Below the pieces are notes generated by a model that searched no databases, was not told the DNA's origin, and worked only from the letters and a program-made list of their open reading frames with translations. Shown here one piece after another: positions 29,966-38,840 of a DNA stretch of 64,000 nt. The stretch is from positions 1 through 64,000 of IMG/VR virus record IMGVR_UViG_3300043251_000023. One strand, given 5' to 3'. The translations under genes and the position numbers were made by a program. How positions within the stretch are numbered: the first letter of the stretch is position 1; every line of letters begins with the position of its first letter. The DNA is from a virus.

Positions 29966-30448
29966 TCAGGCGGCGGCCCAGCCGGCATTCCCCGACAGCG
30001 CGCTGTGTCGCTCCCCGAGGCCGCGAAAGGGCAGATTGGCGCCCCCTCCGATGAGCGCGTCACCGGCGACCAAGATCAGGGCGATCAGGGCGATGACGGT
30101 AATTACGAAACTCACCGCCTGAACGATTGGCGGGCTGAGTCCCATGTTGGCGGCGAGCCATGTCAAGAACAGGTCGATCAGGAACAGGACGACGATCAGC
30201 ACCAAGACGGCGACCGCGAAGATAACGATCGACTGCGGGGTCGCGGAGACGCCGCCTCCTCCGAAGCCAAGCACGCCAGCGATGGCGATGATGAACGCGA
30301 TCAGGATCAAGCACCCGACCACGATCTTCGCGATCTTGGCGAGGAACGGGTCCTTGGCGACTCGGTCGATGGTGAGGAAGAAGATAGCGCCGACCGCAAA
30401 CAAAACGATGATGGTGATCAGGAAGCCGAGCAACCCAGAGCCGTTCAT
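29966..30448 (-). CDS. four-helix membrane protein, minus strand
   Basis: 160 residues from the ATG at 30448, chosen for GGAGGATGCGCC on the minus strand; the frame is open 22 codons further. Membrane helices at about 6-27, 41-61, 73-98 and 108-129, separated by short loops, then a Gly/Arg-rich tail. It is one of few minus-strand genes inside the head module, so it probably has its own promoter (TATGAT at 30518-30523 read on the minus strand is a possible -10). An exclusion or lysis-timing protein is possible; nothing in the sequence proves it. Confidence 0.65.
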   Translation of the reverse strand: MNGSGLLGFLITIIVLFAVGAIFFLTIDRVAKDPFLAKIAKIVVGCLILIAFIIAIAGVLGFGGGGVSATPQSIVIFAVAVLVLIVVLFLIDLFLTWLAANMGLSPPIVQAVSFVITVIALIALILVAGDALIGGGANLPFRGLGERHSALSGNAGWAAA

Positions 30449-30546
30449 GGCGCATCCTCCAGCGGGACACGCATAATTTTGTCGCTCCCGCGAACTTGTG
30501 GTAGGAACCATCATACCACCTTTTAAGTTCCAGAGGGTTGGGGACC

Positions 30547-30822
30547 ATGCCGCTGACCGCCAAGGGCGAAGAGATCAAATCCGCGCTCACCAAGGAGTAC
30601 GGCAAGGAAAAGGGCGAGCAGGTCCTCTACGCGGGCAAGAACAAAGGCACGTTCACTGGGATCGATTCCACCCCCGCCGGCCTAAATACCGTCATCGACG
30701 CAGTCTGCTCGATGTGCGACAGCATCGACAAGATGACCGCGCGGCTCGGAGCGCACTGCGACGACCGGCGGGTGATCGGCGGCGTCGGGCATGACGCGAC
30801 GAACATCAAGGTCGTCTCGTGA
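30547..30822 (+). CDS. conserved small phage protein
   Basis: 91 residues. GEEIKSALTKEYGKEKGEQVLYAGKNKGTFTGID is a pattern found in small proteins beside phage protease and capsid genes. ATG 30547 follows AGAGGGTTGGGGACC. Overlaps the next start by 4 nt. Role unknown. Confidence 0.7.
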   Translation: MPLTAKGEEIKSALTKEYGKEKGEQVLYAGKNKGTFTGIDSTPAGLNTVIDAVCSMCDSIDKMTARLGAHCDDRRVIGGVGHDATNIKVVS

Positions 30823-32744
30823 AAGCTGCCGGGATTTTGCTCGTATCGATGAATGGAAACGCTTTGTTTCTCCGGCGGACCGCGAGCGCGCCCGATTGCC
30901 CCGCGTGTTGGGATTTTCCCGGTGGCGGCCAAGAAGGCGACGAGACCGCCGAGCAGACCGCGATCCGCGAGACCCGCGAGGAGATCGGCCACGTCCCCGA
31001 CGGCATCAGAATCCTCCACACCCGAACCCGATCCGGCTCCGCGCTGCAAGGCGTGGCTGGTCCCGGCGCGTCGCCGCTTGGCAACCCTGTTGACGGCGGC
31101 GCGCCGACGGCCCCTTCGATTGTCCCAGCGATGCCGGTCGATGTGGACTACACGACGTTCCTGCAAAAAGTGACGAACGAGTTCGTGCCGGAGCTCAACG
31201 ACGAGCACGACGGCTACGCCTGGTCGCCGATCACGGCGCCGCCCGAACCGCTGCATCCCGGTTGCCGGATCGCGCTCGAGCGTCTGTCGATGGACGAACT
31301 CGACGTCGCGCGGGCGATGGTCGACGGTCGCCTCGTCTCGCCGCAACGCTATGAAAACGTGACTTTGTGGGCGATTCGCATAACCGGGACGGGTGGTTCG
31401 TTCCGGCCCAAGGTCGAGGAATTTGTCTACCGCGATGCCGACATCCACCTGACCGAACGGATGCTGGCCCGCTGCAACGGCCTCCCGGTGATCTTCAAAC
31501 ACCCCGCCAAGGCGCTCCTGAACAGCGAGGAGTTCGCTAATCGTATTGTGGGGACCATTTTTTTGCCGTATGTTGCCGGCGATGAGGTCTGGGGCATCGC
31601 CAAAATCTACGACGATGAAACCAACCGGCTCTTAGACGAGGAGAACCTTTCCACCTCACCCGGCGTGAACTTCAAGGACTTCAAGGTCAATCGAAGTCTG
31701 CGCATGGAGGATGGTTCGAAGGTTCTCATCGAAGGCAAACCGAGTCTCGTCGACCACGTCGCGATTTGCGAGTTGGGCGTCTGGGACAAGGGCGGCGACC
31801 CGAGCGGCATTCGTTCCGAATCACGAGAGGACACAGCGATGGCTGACGAAGCGAAAAAGGAAGAGGCCAAGGACGATGCCGCGAAGAAGGATGCGGTCGC
31901 AGAGCAGCCCAAGATGGACGCCAAGAAAGACGCTGCCAAGGACGACGCCGCCCGCAAGGACGCGGACGCCGGCAAGTCCTTAGACGAAAAGCTCTCCCAC
32001 GTTCTCGATGCCGTCACCGGGTGCATGGACGCCGTGAAACGGGTCGACGCCCGGATGGACGCGATGGACGAGGAGAAGAAGAAAGCCGACGCGGCCAAGA
32101 AGGACGAGTTCCCGGACAAGAAGGAAGAAGCCGAAAAGACCGCCGCCGACAAGGCGAAGAAGGACGCGGCCGACAAGGAGGAGGAAGAAAAAAAGAAGGC
32201 CGACGCCGCCAAGAAAGACGAGGAAGACAAGGCGAAAGCCGATACCGCCGGTCTGGGCGACCGGATCGCCGCCGTCGAGCGCGCCGTCAAGGCGACCGAC
32301 GCGAAGATCATGCCGATCCCGGACGACGATCATTCCCGCCTCGCCGACGCTTGGGCAATCGCTGACGATGCCTGCCGGGCGCTGGGGATGAACGGCCCGC
32401 GCGCGATGCCGGGCGAGACCTCCGCGCAGTTCCGGCGCCGGGTGGTCAAGCTCCTCAAGCCGCACAGCGCGACCTGGAAGGACGTCGACATCGCCACGGC
32501 CGCCTATGCCGACGAAGCGATGTTCGCCGTCGTCGAGAAGCAGGTCCTCACCGACGCTGCGAAGGCGGCGCGCGACCCGGCCAATGTCGCCGGCGACCAG
32601 CTCCGCATGATCGAGCGCAAGGCGGACGGCCACACGATTCGCGAGTTCGTCGGTCGGCCGGCTGCCTGGATGAACCAGTTTGCCGGGCCGGTTCAGCTCC
32701 GCGGCGAGGGCAAGTTCCTTACCGACAATCTCGGCAAGAACTGA
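30819..32744 (+). CDS. Nudix / DUF2213 prohead protease / scaffold fusion
   Basis: 641 residues in three parts. 1-165: Nudix hydrolase, with the box GGQEGDETAEQTAIRETREE followed by IG at about residues 36-57. 173-335: DUF2213-type prohead protease region (VTLWAIRITGTGG, LTERMLARCNGLPVIFKHP, NRIVGTIFLPYVAGDEVWGIAKIYD, NLSTSPGVNFKDF). 341-641: a Lys/Ala/Asp/Glu-rich coiled-coil scaffold ending in a globular domain. Protease plus scaffold before the capsid gene is normal; a Nudix domain at the front is not. Nudix enzymes cleave nucleoside-diphosphate-linked compounds. Confidence 0.85.
   Translation: MKAAGILLVSMNGNALFLRRTASAPDCPACWDFPGGGQEGDETAEQTAIRETREEIGHVPDGIRILHTRTRSGSALQGVAGPGASPLGNPVDGGAPTAPSIVPAMPVDVDYTTFLQKVTNEFVPELNDEHDGYAWSPITAPPEPLHPGCRIALERLSMDELDVARAMVDGRLVSPQRYENVTLWAIRITGTGGSFRPKVEEFVYRDADIHLTERMLARCNGLPVIFKHPAKALLNSEEFANRIVGTIFLPYVAGDEVWGIAKIYDDETNRLLDEENLSTSPGVNFKDFKVNRSLRMEDGSKVLIEGKPSLVDHVAICELGVWDKGGDPSGIRSESREDTAMADEAKKEEAKDDAAKKDAVAEQPKMDAKKDAAKDDAARKDADAGKSLDEKLSHVLDAVTGCMDAVKRVDARMDAMDEEKKKADAAKKDEFPDKKEEAEKTAADKAKKDAADKEEEEKKKADAAKKDEEDKAKADTAGLGDRIAAVERAVKATDAKIMPIPDDDHSRLADAWAIADDACRALGMNGPRAMPGETSAQFRRRVVKLLKPHSATWKDVDIATAAYADEAMFAVVEKQVLTDAAKAARDPANVAGDQLRMIERKADGHTIREFVGRPAAWMNQFAGPVQLRGEGKFLTDNLGKN
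31839..32744 (+). CDS. possible nested scaffold protein (internal start)
   Basis: An in-frame ATG (codon 341 of the fusion) has GAGAGG 8 nt upstream and begins exactly where the protease region ends and the charged coiled coil starts (MADEAKKEEAKDD). Translation here would give a 301-residue free scaffold, as lambda Nu3 is made inside gene C. Not proven. Confidence 0.4.
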   Translation: MADEAKKEEAKDDAAKKDAVAEQPKMDAKKDAAKDDAARKDADAGKSLDEKLSHVLDAVTGCMDAVKRVDARMDAMDEEKKKADAAKKDEFPDKKEEAEKTAADKAKKDAADKEEEEKKKADAAKKDEEDKAKADTAGLGDRIAAVERAVKATDAKIMPIPDDDHSRLADAWAIADDACRALGMNGPRAMPGETSAQFRRRVVKLLKPHSATWKDVDIATAAYADEAMFAVVEKQVLTDAAKAARDPANVAGDQLRMIERKADGHTIREFVGRPAAWMNQFAGPVQLRGEGKFLTDNLGKN

Positions 32745-32797
32745 TCGCGCTTTTCAACAGGGTCGAAGGCTAGAGAACTGAAACTCAGGAGAACCAG

Positions 32798-33700
32798 ATG
32801 GTCGCGTCCGTCACCTTCCAGCCCTACCTGCAGAGCGGCGGCAACGCTGGTCTCTTCAACGTTCAGTCCAGCGGCTATCGGCAGGGCACGGCGATGCCCG
32901 ATCCCTCGACCCGCTATCGCTTGCGGGGTGGCATCTTGGCGACGACCGAGACGCTACCGATGTGGGGAGGGGTCGGCGTCTACGCGAACGTCCCTGGCGG
33001 CGGCTATCCCGGAACGCAGGGCGTTCCTGGTTCCCCGAGCGGTTCTCTCGGTCCGATCCTCGGCCGCGCTACGGCGCTGACCGGTACCACAAAGCTCGCC
33101 GGCTTCTCAGTCTTCGACGAAGCCTACGGCATGATCACGTCGCCGCAATCTCCGGTCCCGCTGGCTGGCTCCGGAATGCAGGTCAACTACTACCCGCTCG
33201 GCTCGCTGGCGCGCATCGTGGTCGCCTGCGATCCGTCCCTGACGTCGCTCCGCGGTGGCACGACCTACCAGCCGGCGGTCGCGTGGGACTTCACGAACCA
33301 GCTTCTCATCCCCGAACTCGGTACGCTCGTGATCTCGTCCGGCACCTACGTCTCCGCCACCGGCGTGATCACGCTGACGATGGCGGTCGCTCCCACCTTC
33401 AGCCCCGGCGACTCGCTCACTCTTGCATCGCTCACCGGCACCGGCGCCTTTGCCACGCTCGACGGCACCTGGACGGTTCTGACCGTTGTTGGTTCCGTGG
33501 TCACTTTGCAGGGTCCGGTCGCGGCTGGCGCGGCGACGATCACCGGCGGCAACGCCACGGTCGGCGGCTCGGCCAGCCAGGCGCTCCCGGTCAACGTACT
33601 CGACATCAATCCGTCGAACTCCGAGACCGTCGTCTACAACTCGACGACCGGCTTCGCGACGTACAACTATTCCGGCGCCGCAGCCCTTATCCAGATTTGA
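32798..33700 (+). CDS. capsid decoration-like structural protein
   Basis: 300 residues, beta-rich, Gly/Ser/Thr-rich. It lies between scaffold and major capsid genes, where decoration or stabilising proteins are often encoded. Residues about 185-262 (GVITLTMAVAPTFSPGDSLTLASL...) look like an inserted Ig/beta domain related to that in the tail genes. TCAGGAGAACCAG precedes the ATG; a CAACAGGG copy lies 36 nt upstream. Confidence 0.6.
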   Translation: MVASVTFQPYLQSGGNAGLFNVQSSGYRQGTAMPDPSTRYRLRGGILATTETLPMWGGVGVYANVPGGGYPGTQGVPGSPSGSLGPILGRATALTGTTKLAGFSVFDEAYGMITSPQSPVPLAGSGMQVNYYPLGSLARIVVACDPSLTSLRGGTTYQPAVAWDFTNQLLIPELGTLVISSGTYVSATGVITLTMAVAPTFSPGDSLTLASLTGTGAFATLDGTWTVLTVVGSVVTLQGPVAAGAATITGGNATVGGSASQALPVNVLDINPSNSETVVYNSTTGFATYNYSGAAALIQI

Positions 33701-33752
33701 GGACAGCAGAACGTCAGGCGTCAATCGTTTAACGGAACGAGGAAAATAGACC

Positions 33753-34775
33753 ATGTCGATTCAGGCGCACGCTTACACCACGTTGAACCCCTCGTTCATC
33801 GAGCCGGAGTTTCTCATCCAGTACAGCCAAGCGTCGGGCTTCATCGACGTCTTGGCCGAAGGGCAGATGCGGGTTCGTCTCTCCGAGGACGACCTCATCG
33901 TCTACATGAAGCAGATGAACTTCCGGGCGAAGATCGCGGCGAACACGGCGGGTTCTCAGGAACTCCCCGGCGTCGACATCTTGGCGACCATGATCTCGGC
34001 GCCGACCTACCTCCTCCAGGTCCGCAACCAGTACAATCACCACGACGTTGCCGCCGGTTCCCGGTGGGGCTTCGCGGTGCCGGAGGCCTACCGCCTCGGC
34101 GGCCGGCAGGCGAACTACCAGCTCGCCCGCGACGCTTGCCTCTTCGGCATGAACCCGCAGAACGGCGAGGGCCTCATCAACGCGACCGGAGCGACGGCGA
34201 TCAATCTGCCGCCGGACACATTCGGCAACTCGACGGTCGTGACCTACGACAACGGCCAGATGGCGTTCTTCATCGCGCAGCAGGTCCTCAACATCAAAAC
34301 GCGGACCTATCAGCTCGGTCTCGGCAAGAAGATCACCATCCTCGGCCCGCAGCGGACGCTCGGCTTGTTCGAGTACAACATCGTCCAACTCGTCCAGTAT
34401 CAGCGGCCGGGCGCCGGCACGACCTCGACTGCGGGGACCGTCAAGGAAATTTTGATGGCGAACGGCGACACGCTTATCTGGGCCTACGACGACACGCTGA
34501 TCGGCGCGGGCGCGGGCGGGACGGACGCGATCATCATCTGTATGCCCGAGGTCGACAAGCCGAAGGGCGACCAGCCCGTGAACACGAACATCTTCGCCAG
34601 CTTGCTTCCCGGTTCGAAGGTCTGCCTGACGCAATACTGCGACATGGCGGCCCCGCGCGAGATTGTCTCGCCGATGGCCGGCGGCGCTACGGATTTCCTG
34701 CAGGAATGGAGGATCTCAAGCGGCTGGGCAGCGCGAGCGCAGGCTTTGACCGTGCTCAGCGCGCAATATCAATAG
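33753..34775 (+). CDS. major capsid protein (DUF2184-like)
   Basis: 340 residues. FIEPEFLIQYSQASGFIDVLAEG, RAKIAANTAGSQELPGVDI, NYQLARDACLFGMNPQNGEGLIN and the C-terminal CDMAAPREIVSPMAGGATDFLQEW fit the DUF2184 capsid family with an HK97 fold. Directly downstream of scaffold and decoration genes. No delta-domain cleavage site is apparent from the sequence. AACGAGGAAAA precedes the ATG. Confidence 0.85.
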   Translation: MSIQAHAYTTLNPSFIEPEFLIQYSQASGFIDVLAEGQMRVRLSEDDLIVYMKQMNFRAKIAANTAGSQELPGVDILATMISAPTYLLQVRNQYNHHDVAAGSRWGFAVPEAYRLGGRQANYQLARDACLFGMNPQNGEGLINATGATAINLPPDTFGNSTVVTYDNGQMAFFIAQQVLNIKTRTYQLGLGKKITILGPQRTLGLFEYNIVQLVQYQRPGAGTTSTAGTVKEILMANGDTLIWAYDDTLIGAGAGGTDAIIICMPEVDKPKGDQPVNTNIFASLLPGSKVCLTQYCDMAAPREIVSPMAGGATDFLQEWRISSGWAARAQALTVLSAQYQ

Positions 34776-34812
34776 GCCCAGTGAGGGTCTCCGAGGGAGC
34801 CTAGTGACTTCC

Positions 34813-34848
34813 GAGGCGGTGGGTAGCTAGGCACCCGCAGGCCGCCTC
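34813..34848 (+). other. intergenic hairpin after the capsid gene
   Basis: GAGGCGG (34813-34819) pairs with CCGCCTC (34842-34848), with an inner GGGT/ACCC pairing. No T-run follows, so it may attenuate or protect the capsid transcript rather than terminate it fully. Confidence 0.45.
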
Positions 34849-34875
34849 ACTATTCAACAGGGGAACGAAAGCGTC

Positions 34876-35454
34876 ATGGCAAAGCTCTATATCGCAAATG
34901 TCAGCCGCCAGAATCAGATCGTCTGCTTCCGCCTGGACTACGGGCCGGACGGCGAATTGAAGGATACCAATCGGCGTTTTGAGCCCGCGCGCCAGCAAGA
35001 GATTCCGCCCGGTCGGCAAGTCATGATCGGCGGCGACATGCACATGCGCCAGATCGAGGACATCGTTAAGCAGCTTCAGCCTTACGGGCTGGTCGGCGCG
35101 CTTGACGCTCCGCGGCAGCGCGCGATCGCTCCTTTGGTCTTCAACGTGGTCAACCCGGTCACGGCGAAAGTCATGGAAAGCGTCCGCGACACGAACGCGG
35201 AGCTTCTGACCGCCGACGGCCACGAGCGGCGCCAGAAGGCCGCCGTCGCGACGAACGACATCGTCCAGACCACGGTGGCGCAGCAGTTCGCCGAGGTCGG
35301 CATCGAGGATAAGCCCGCCGACCGGACGGACGTGACGTTCGAGCAGCAAGAGCAGAGCGAGGCCGGGGAGAAGACCATCGCGGAGGGCTACCGCGTTGAG
35401 GCCGGCGCCGCTGCCCCGCCGAAGAACAAGGGCGGGCGTCCCCGCAAGAAGTAG
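34876..35454 (+). CDS. hypothetical virion-region protein
   Basis: 192 residues. LYIANVSRQNQIVCFRLDYGPDG at the start, a helical middle, and an AT-hook-like end (KNKGGRPRKK). CAACAGGG leader at 34855. Similar proteins follow DUF2184-type capsid genes; function unknown. Confidence 0.65.
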   Translation: MAKLYIANVSRQNQIVCFRLDYGPDGELKDTNRRFEPARQQEIPPGRQVMIGGDMHMRQIEDIVKQLQPYGLVGALDAPRQRAIAPLVFNVVNPVTAKVMESVRDTNAELLTADGHERRQKAAVATNDIVQTTVAQQFAEVGIEDKPADRTDVTFEQQEQSEAGEKTIAEGYRVEAGAAAPPKNKGGRPRKK

Positions 35455-35457
35455 CGC

Positions 35458-35988
35458 ATGACGGCCCCACAGCCCACGCTTGCGGGGTTCCAGGATTTCA
35501 TCGTCAACACGATGCAGATCAGCACGACGGTCCTACCGTCGAGCTCGCCTGTTATTCCATTCGCGTTTTCGGTCGCGCTCGCCATCGTCAACCAGGCGCT
35601 CCAGTGCGTTCCGGTTCCCTCGACAGACGCCGCCGGCGTTTCGCTCAATTCCGGCGGCTACACGATCTACGCCCTCGCGGTTTACAATCTCGCCGGATCA
35701 AACCTCCTGGCCTACGCGCAAGACCTTCCCGATGCTCCGGTCGTCAAGGGCAGCGGCGATCCTGGCCTGCCGTTCTTTGCTTGGACGCGCCAGCAATGGC
35801 AGATCAACGCTTTCGTGTCCGGCGTCGTGCAGTCGACCGCCGATGAATCAACGTCGATGTCGCTGGTCGTGCAAGATGCTGCTAAGATGTTCACGCTTGC
35901 CAACCTTCAGCAGTTGAAGGACCCATATGGTCGGCAATTTCTTGCGCTATCGCAAAGTTACGGGCCATCGACGTTCGGCATCAGTTAA
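35458..35988 (+). CDS. head-completion-like protein
   Basis: 176 residues. TLAGFQDFIVNTMQISTTVLP and FAFSVALAIVNQAL then a helical end. Encoded 3 nt after the previous stop in the usual position of head-tail adaptors. No family motif can be confirmed by eye. Confidence 0.6.
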   Translation: MTAPQPTLAGFQDFIVNTMQISTTVLPSSSPVIPFAFSVALAIVNQALQCVPVPSTDAAGVSLNSGGYTIYALAVYNLAGSNLLAYAQDLPDAPVVKGSGDPGLPFFAWTRQQWQINAFVSGVVQSTADESTSMSLVVQDAAKMFTLANLQQLKDPYGRQFLALSQSYGPSTFGIS

Positions 35989-35997
35989 GGAACCGCT

Positions 35998-36288
35998 ATG
36001 ACCGCGACATCATTCGGCAACGCCGGACTCGTCAATACGCAGCTCAACATCAACCAGCCCATGGTCCTAAAGGCATCGGCTGGGGGAGTGCTGACGGTGA
36101 ACGTCACGGTCGCCGGATCGACCGCCGGTGCCATCTACGACTCGCCAACCACAGGCGGAAACGGGACCGGAAGTCTCATCGCGACGCTGCCGAATACGGT
36201 CGGTCCGATCAACATCGCGTTCCCCTGCCAGACCGGCATCACGGTCGTCCCGGGCTCGGGGCAATGCGTTTCGGTTGTTTACCAATAG
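35998..36288 (+). CDS. small beta-rich virion protein, paralog of 39804-40103
   Basis: 96 residues, beta-sandwich-like: VTVAGSTAGAIYDS, then IATLPNTVGPINIAFPCQTGI and PGSGQCVSVVY. The gene at 39804-40103 has the same order (GTIYDS ... IPDTAGG ... PVQNGITIQPGAGQMLTVVY), so one arose by duplication. A small decoration or fibre-associated protein is plausible. Confidence 0.65.
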   Translation: MTATSFGNAGLVNTQLNINQPMVLKASAGGVLTVNVTVAGSTAGAIYDSPTTGGNGTGSLIATLPNTVGPINIAFPCQTGITVVPGSGQCVSVVYQ

Positions 36289-36298
36289 GCGGGTAGTG

Positions 36299-36808
36299 AT
36301 GCCCATACTTCATCTCGGCGTGATCGACATTGCGTACATTGCGCCGCAGCCTACTGGCCCGCAGCGGAAAGCGCCGAAGCGTGTCCCGAAGAAGCCGCGG
36401 GCAAAAATCCACGCGAGATGGCGGGCAAAGTACGCAAACCTGACGACTGGCGACGTGGCTGAGATACTCGAGGCCAAATATCATATCTTTCAAAATTTCT
36501 ACCAGATCCACGAGCAGGACGTAGCGAACGACGTGACCGATTCAATGCAGGGCGCGGTCGAGAGTTATCTCATGGGCGCGCCGCTGAACCTCAATCCGTT
36601 CGGCTCGGCAACGTCGTCGATTGAGAACCGGATGAAGCAGTTCTTGGCGAACAGCGAGATGGAAAAGATCGGCTTCCCCGGCGTGCCGACGCAGGCGGCG
36701 CTCGAAGGTTTTAATCCGCGGTTCAAGAATCCGCGCACCGGCGTTCGCAGACCGTCGTTCATAGCGACAGGCTTGCTACAGGCGTCGATGACGGCGTGGG
36801 TGGACTGA
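36299..36808 (+). CDS. neck/connector-like protein
   Basis: 169 residues. Basic Pro/Lys-rich N-terminus, then helical HARWRAKYANLTTGDVAEIL and FKNPRTGVRRPSFIATGLLQASMTAWVD, an ending typical of phage tail-completion or neck proteins. ATG 36299 starts just after the previous stop. Assignment by context. Confidence 0.6.
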   Translation: MPILHLGVIDIAYIAPQPTGPQRKAPKRVPKKPRAKIHARWRAKYANLTTGDVAEILEAKYHIFQNFYQIHEQDVANDVTDSMQGAVESYLMGAPLNLNPFGSATSSIENRMKQFLANSEMEKIGFPGVPTQAALEGFNPRFKNPRTGVRRPSFIATGLLQASMTAWVD

Positions 36809-36809
36809 C

Positions 36810-37841
36810 ATGGCCGGCGCACAGGAGGCCCTCACCGCGAAGAACCCGATGGCCGCCGATCTGGCGGCCGGGGTCGAAGCCTTATCGCGCGTCCAGGAGA
36901 TCACGTTCACGCGGTACATCCGGCTCGTGTTGCCTATCGATGGATTCGTATTTTGGGTGAACGCTTCAATCGTCAGCCGGTCGGCGCTGGTAAATGCAGC
37001 CCTCGTGAACAAGGTAGAGCCGAATCAGTCTCCCGAAACGGTCGTCGATGCGCCGACGTTCAATGCCAAAGGATCGCTGCACTACGCGACGGACCTGCGG
37101 CAGGAGGCCGGCGAGTATTACGGCGCGGAGCGGATGGTCTTCACGGCCGAAGAGCCGGTGAACGATCTTTCGGCCATTGCGCCGGGGACGCTGTGGATTG
37201 GCGAGTTTGAGGGCAAGCGGTTTGCGTTCTCGAGCCGGTCGTCGTTCTACATGCAGTCCGATCTTTTTCACTACGTCGGGTTTGCGGTTTATCCGGACAT
37301 GGAGACGCAGATTATCGACGACCTCTCGGGCTTCGACTCGACGAACGTGATCGTCTCCAACAGCCTCCCGGCGTGGCTGGCGCTCAACGGCCGCAACCCG
37401 GTCTATGGCTTCAACACGCTCGGGATCACGCTTTTCCCGTCGTTCCTGTCCCCGCAGAACGAGCCGCCGCCGTTCGGAACGGTCGACATCCCGCCGGAGT
37501 CCACTGAGGCTTTGGCGTCGGCGCCGACGATTGACCCGGCAACCTCGACGCATGTCCAGCTTTGCGCGGAGACGGTCAAGATCACGCTATGGGGCACGCG
37601 GAATTTCAGGGCGCTCGATTTTGTCGATGCCGTCTATCAGTACAGTTCCGACTTTGAGCCGTTCGGGATTATGAACATGCCGGTGGTGCAGGACGAGAAA
37701 CGGACGCAAGCCGAGCTCGGGACCATTGCGATGAAGAAGTCCGTGACTTTCAAGGTGAGCTATTTGCAGAACCGCATAAACGACATCGCGCGGCAGTACA
37801 TCGCCAGCGCGATCCCTTCGTTCTACATCGGCAAAGCCTAG
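36810..37841 (+). CDS. structural protein of the head-tail region
   Basis: 343 residues, alpha/beta (VQEITFTRYIRLVLPIDGFVFW, SLHYATDLRQEAGEYYGAERM). Homologous frames occur at this place in related myoviruses as uncharacterised virion proteins. Immediately follows the connector gene. Confidence 0.65.
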   Translation: MAGAQEALTAKNPMAADLAAGVEALSRVQEITFTRYIRLVLPIDGFVFWVNASIVSRSALVNAALVNKVEPNQSPETVVDAPTFNAKGSLHYATDLRQEAGEYYGAERMVFTAEEPVNDLSAIAPGTLWIGEFEGKRFAFSSRSSFYMQSDLFHYVGFAVYPDMETQIIDDLSGFDSTNVIVSNSLPAWLALNGRNPVYGFNTLGITLFPSFLSPQNEPPPFGTVDIPPESTEALASAPTIDPATSTHVQLCAETVKITLWGTRNFRALDFVDAVYQYSSDFEPFGIMNMPVVQDEKRTQAELGTIAMKKSVTFKVSYLQNRINDIARQYIASAIPSFYIGKA

Positions 37842-37891
37842 CTTGTGGTTTCCCCGGCCGGCGCGGTATCCTTGCCGAAGGGGTTGCCGTC

Positions 37892-38692
37892 ATGGACATT
37901 GCTGATCCGACGAACGTCGTCGCGCCCGCCTATCTCGGGGCGATGTGGTTTGATTCCGCTTCCAACGTTTTTTATCAGGCGCGCGGACTCACTGCGGCTG
38001 ACTGGGTCTTCGTCCCGCCGGCGGACATGGTCGGGTCGTTCGTTAAGATTTACGACCAGTTCTACGGGCTTCCCGAAGACGACCCCAAGAACGCCGATGC
38101 CGCAACCAGATACGGCGACGCCAAACTCGTTCGGGATACGATGGCGCTGTCCGGTGTCGAGGTCCTTGGGCTTGGGGGTCTGCGCTGGCGCGCGGCGAGC
38201 GGGACCGAGGTCTTCCAGGTCCGGCTTCACTTTCACAAGGTCGATGGGTTTATGCTGTTCGCCGGCTTTGCCAAGGAGGCGCGGGCCTATGCGATGCCAT
38301 CCGGTGTCGGGTTCGAAATGTCGAACGGATTCCTGCGGTTCAATGGCAACAGCAAGGAAATCGCGCCGGGCGAGATCGTCATCTTACGAATCGAGGGGGC
38401 AGTCCATTCTGCCAAGGCGTTCGTCAACGACGAGCCGCTCGGAAAGGTCACGGTCACGGAGGTCCCGCCGATCCCCATCGTCGCACTTTTCGACGTCGGC
38501 CCCGGCCCGCGGCCTGTGGCGCCGGGATATGAACACGCGCTAAAGCGGAATGTGGAGCGATCACGAGATTCAGCGGTCAATGTTGGCGCGCCGCTGGACG
38601 GACAATCAAAGCGCCGACCTTTTTCGGAGATAGAACCCGATGAGCGACCAAGAAGTGAAGGCCATGATCACCAAGGCGGCCAAGGCCGATAA
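37892..38692 (+). CDS. hypothetical structural protein
   Basis: 266 residues. AYLGAMWFDSASNVFYQARGL and FVPPADMVGSFVKIYDQFYGLPEDDPKNA are phage-like; the last ~45 residues are hydrophilic and overlap the next gene. Function unknown. Confidence 0.6.
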   Translation: MDIADPTNVVAPAYLGAMWFDSASNVFYQARGLTAADWVFVPPADMVGSFVKIYDQFYGLPEDDPKNADAATRYGDAKLVRDTMALSGVEVLGLGGLRWRAASGTEVFQVRLHFHKVDGFMLFAGFAKEARAYAMPSGVGFEMSNGFLRFNGNSKEIAPGEIVILRIEGAVHSAKAFVNDEPLGKVTVTEVPPIPIVALFDVGPGPRPVAPGYEHALKRNVERSRDSAVNVGAPLDGQSKRRPFSEIEPDERPRSEGHDHQGGQGR

Positions 38693-38789
38693 GTCGGATG
38701 ACGCCTTGCGATTCTCTCAGGCGGCCTGCAATGCCGCAAATGCGATGTGTTCGCTGGCGAGCGCGAGCAAAATCAAAACCGAAAAGTGA
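38640..38789 (+). CDS. 49-residue helical protein
   Basis: Overlaps the previous gene by 53 nt. Helical (KAMITKAAKADKSDDALRFS, ACNAANAMCSLAS). TCGGAGATAGAACCCG precedes its ATG. Resembles small phage helical proteins; role unknown. Confidence 0.6.
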   Translation: MSDQEVKAMITKAAKADKSDDALRFSQAACNAANAMCSLASASKIKTEK

Positions 38790-38795
38790 AACGAA

Positions 38796-38822
38796 GGGGC
38801 CGCTCTCCGTTGGGGCGGCCCC
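38796..38822 (+). other. GC-rich hairpin after the head module
   Basis: GGGGCCGC (38796-38803) pairs perfectly with GCGGCCCC (38815-38822). It lies just after a stop codon. No T-run follows, so it is at most a weak terminator or mRNA-stability element at the head-tail boundary. Confidence 0.5.
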
Positions 38823-38840
38823 GCCCAATCGGTGCAGGGA

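Noticed and set aside
33107-34634. Two long minus-strand ORFs over decoration and capsid genes
   Set aside because: Both are antisense shadows of well-supported virion genes and have low-complexity composition.
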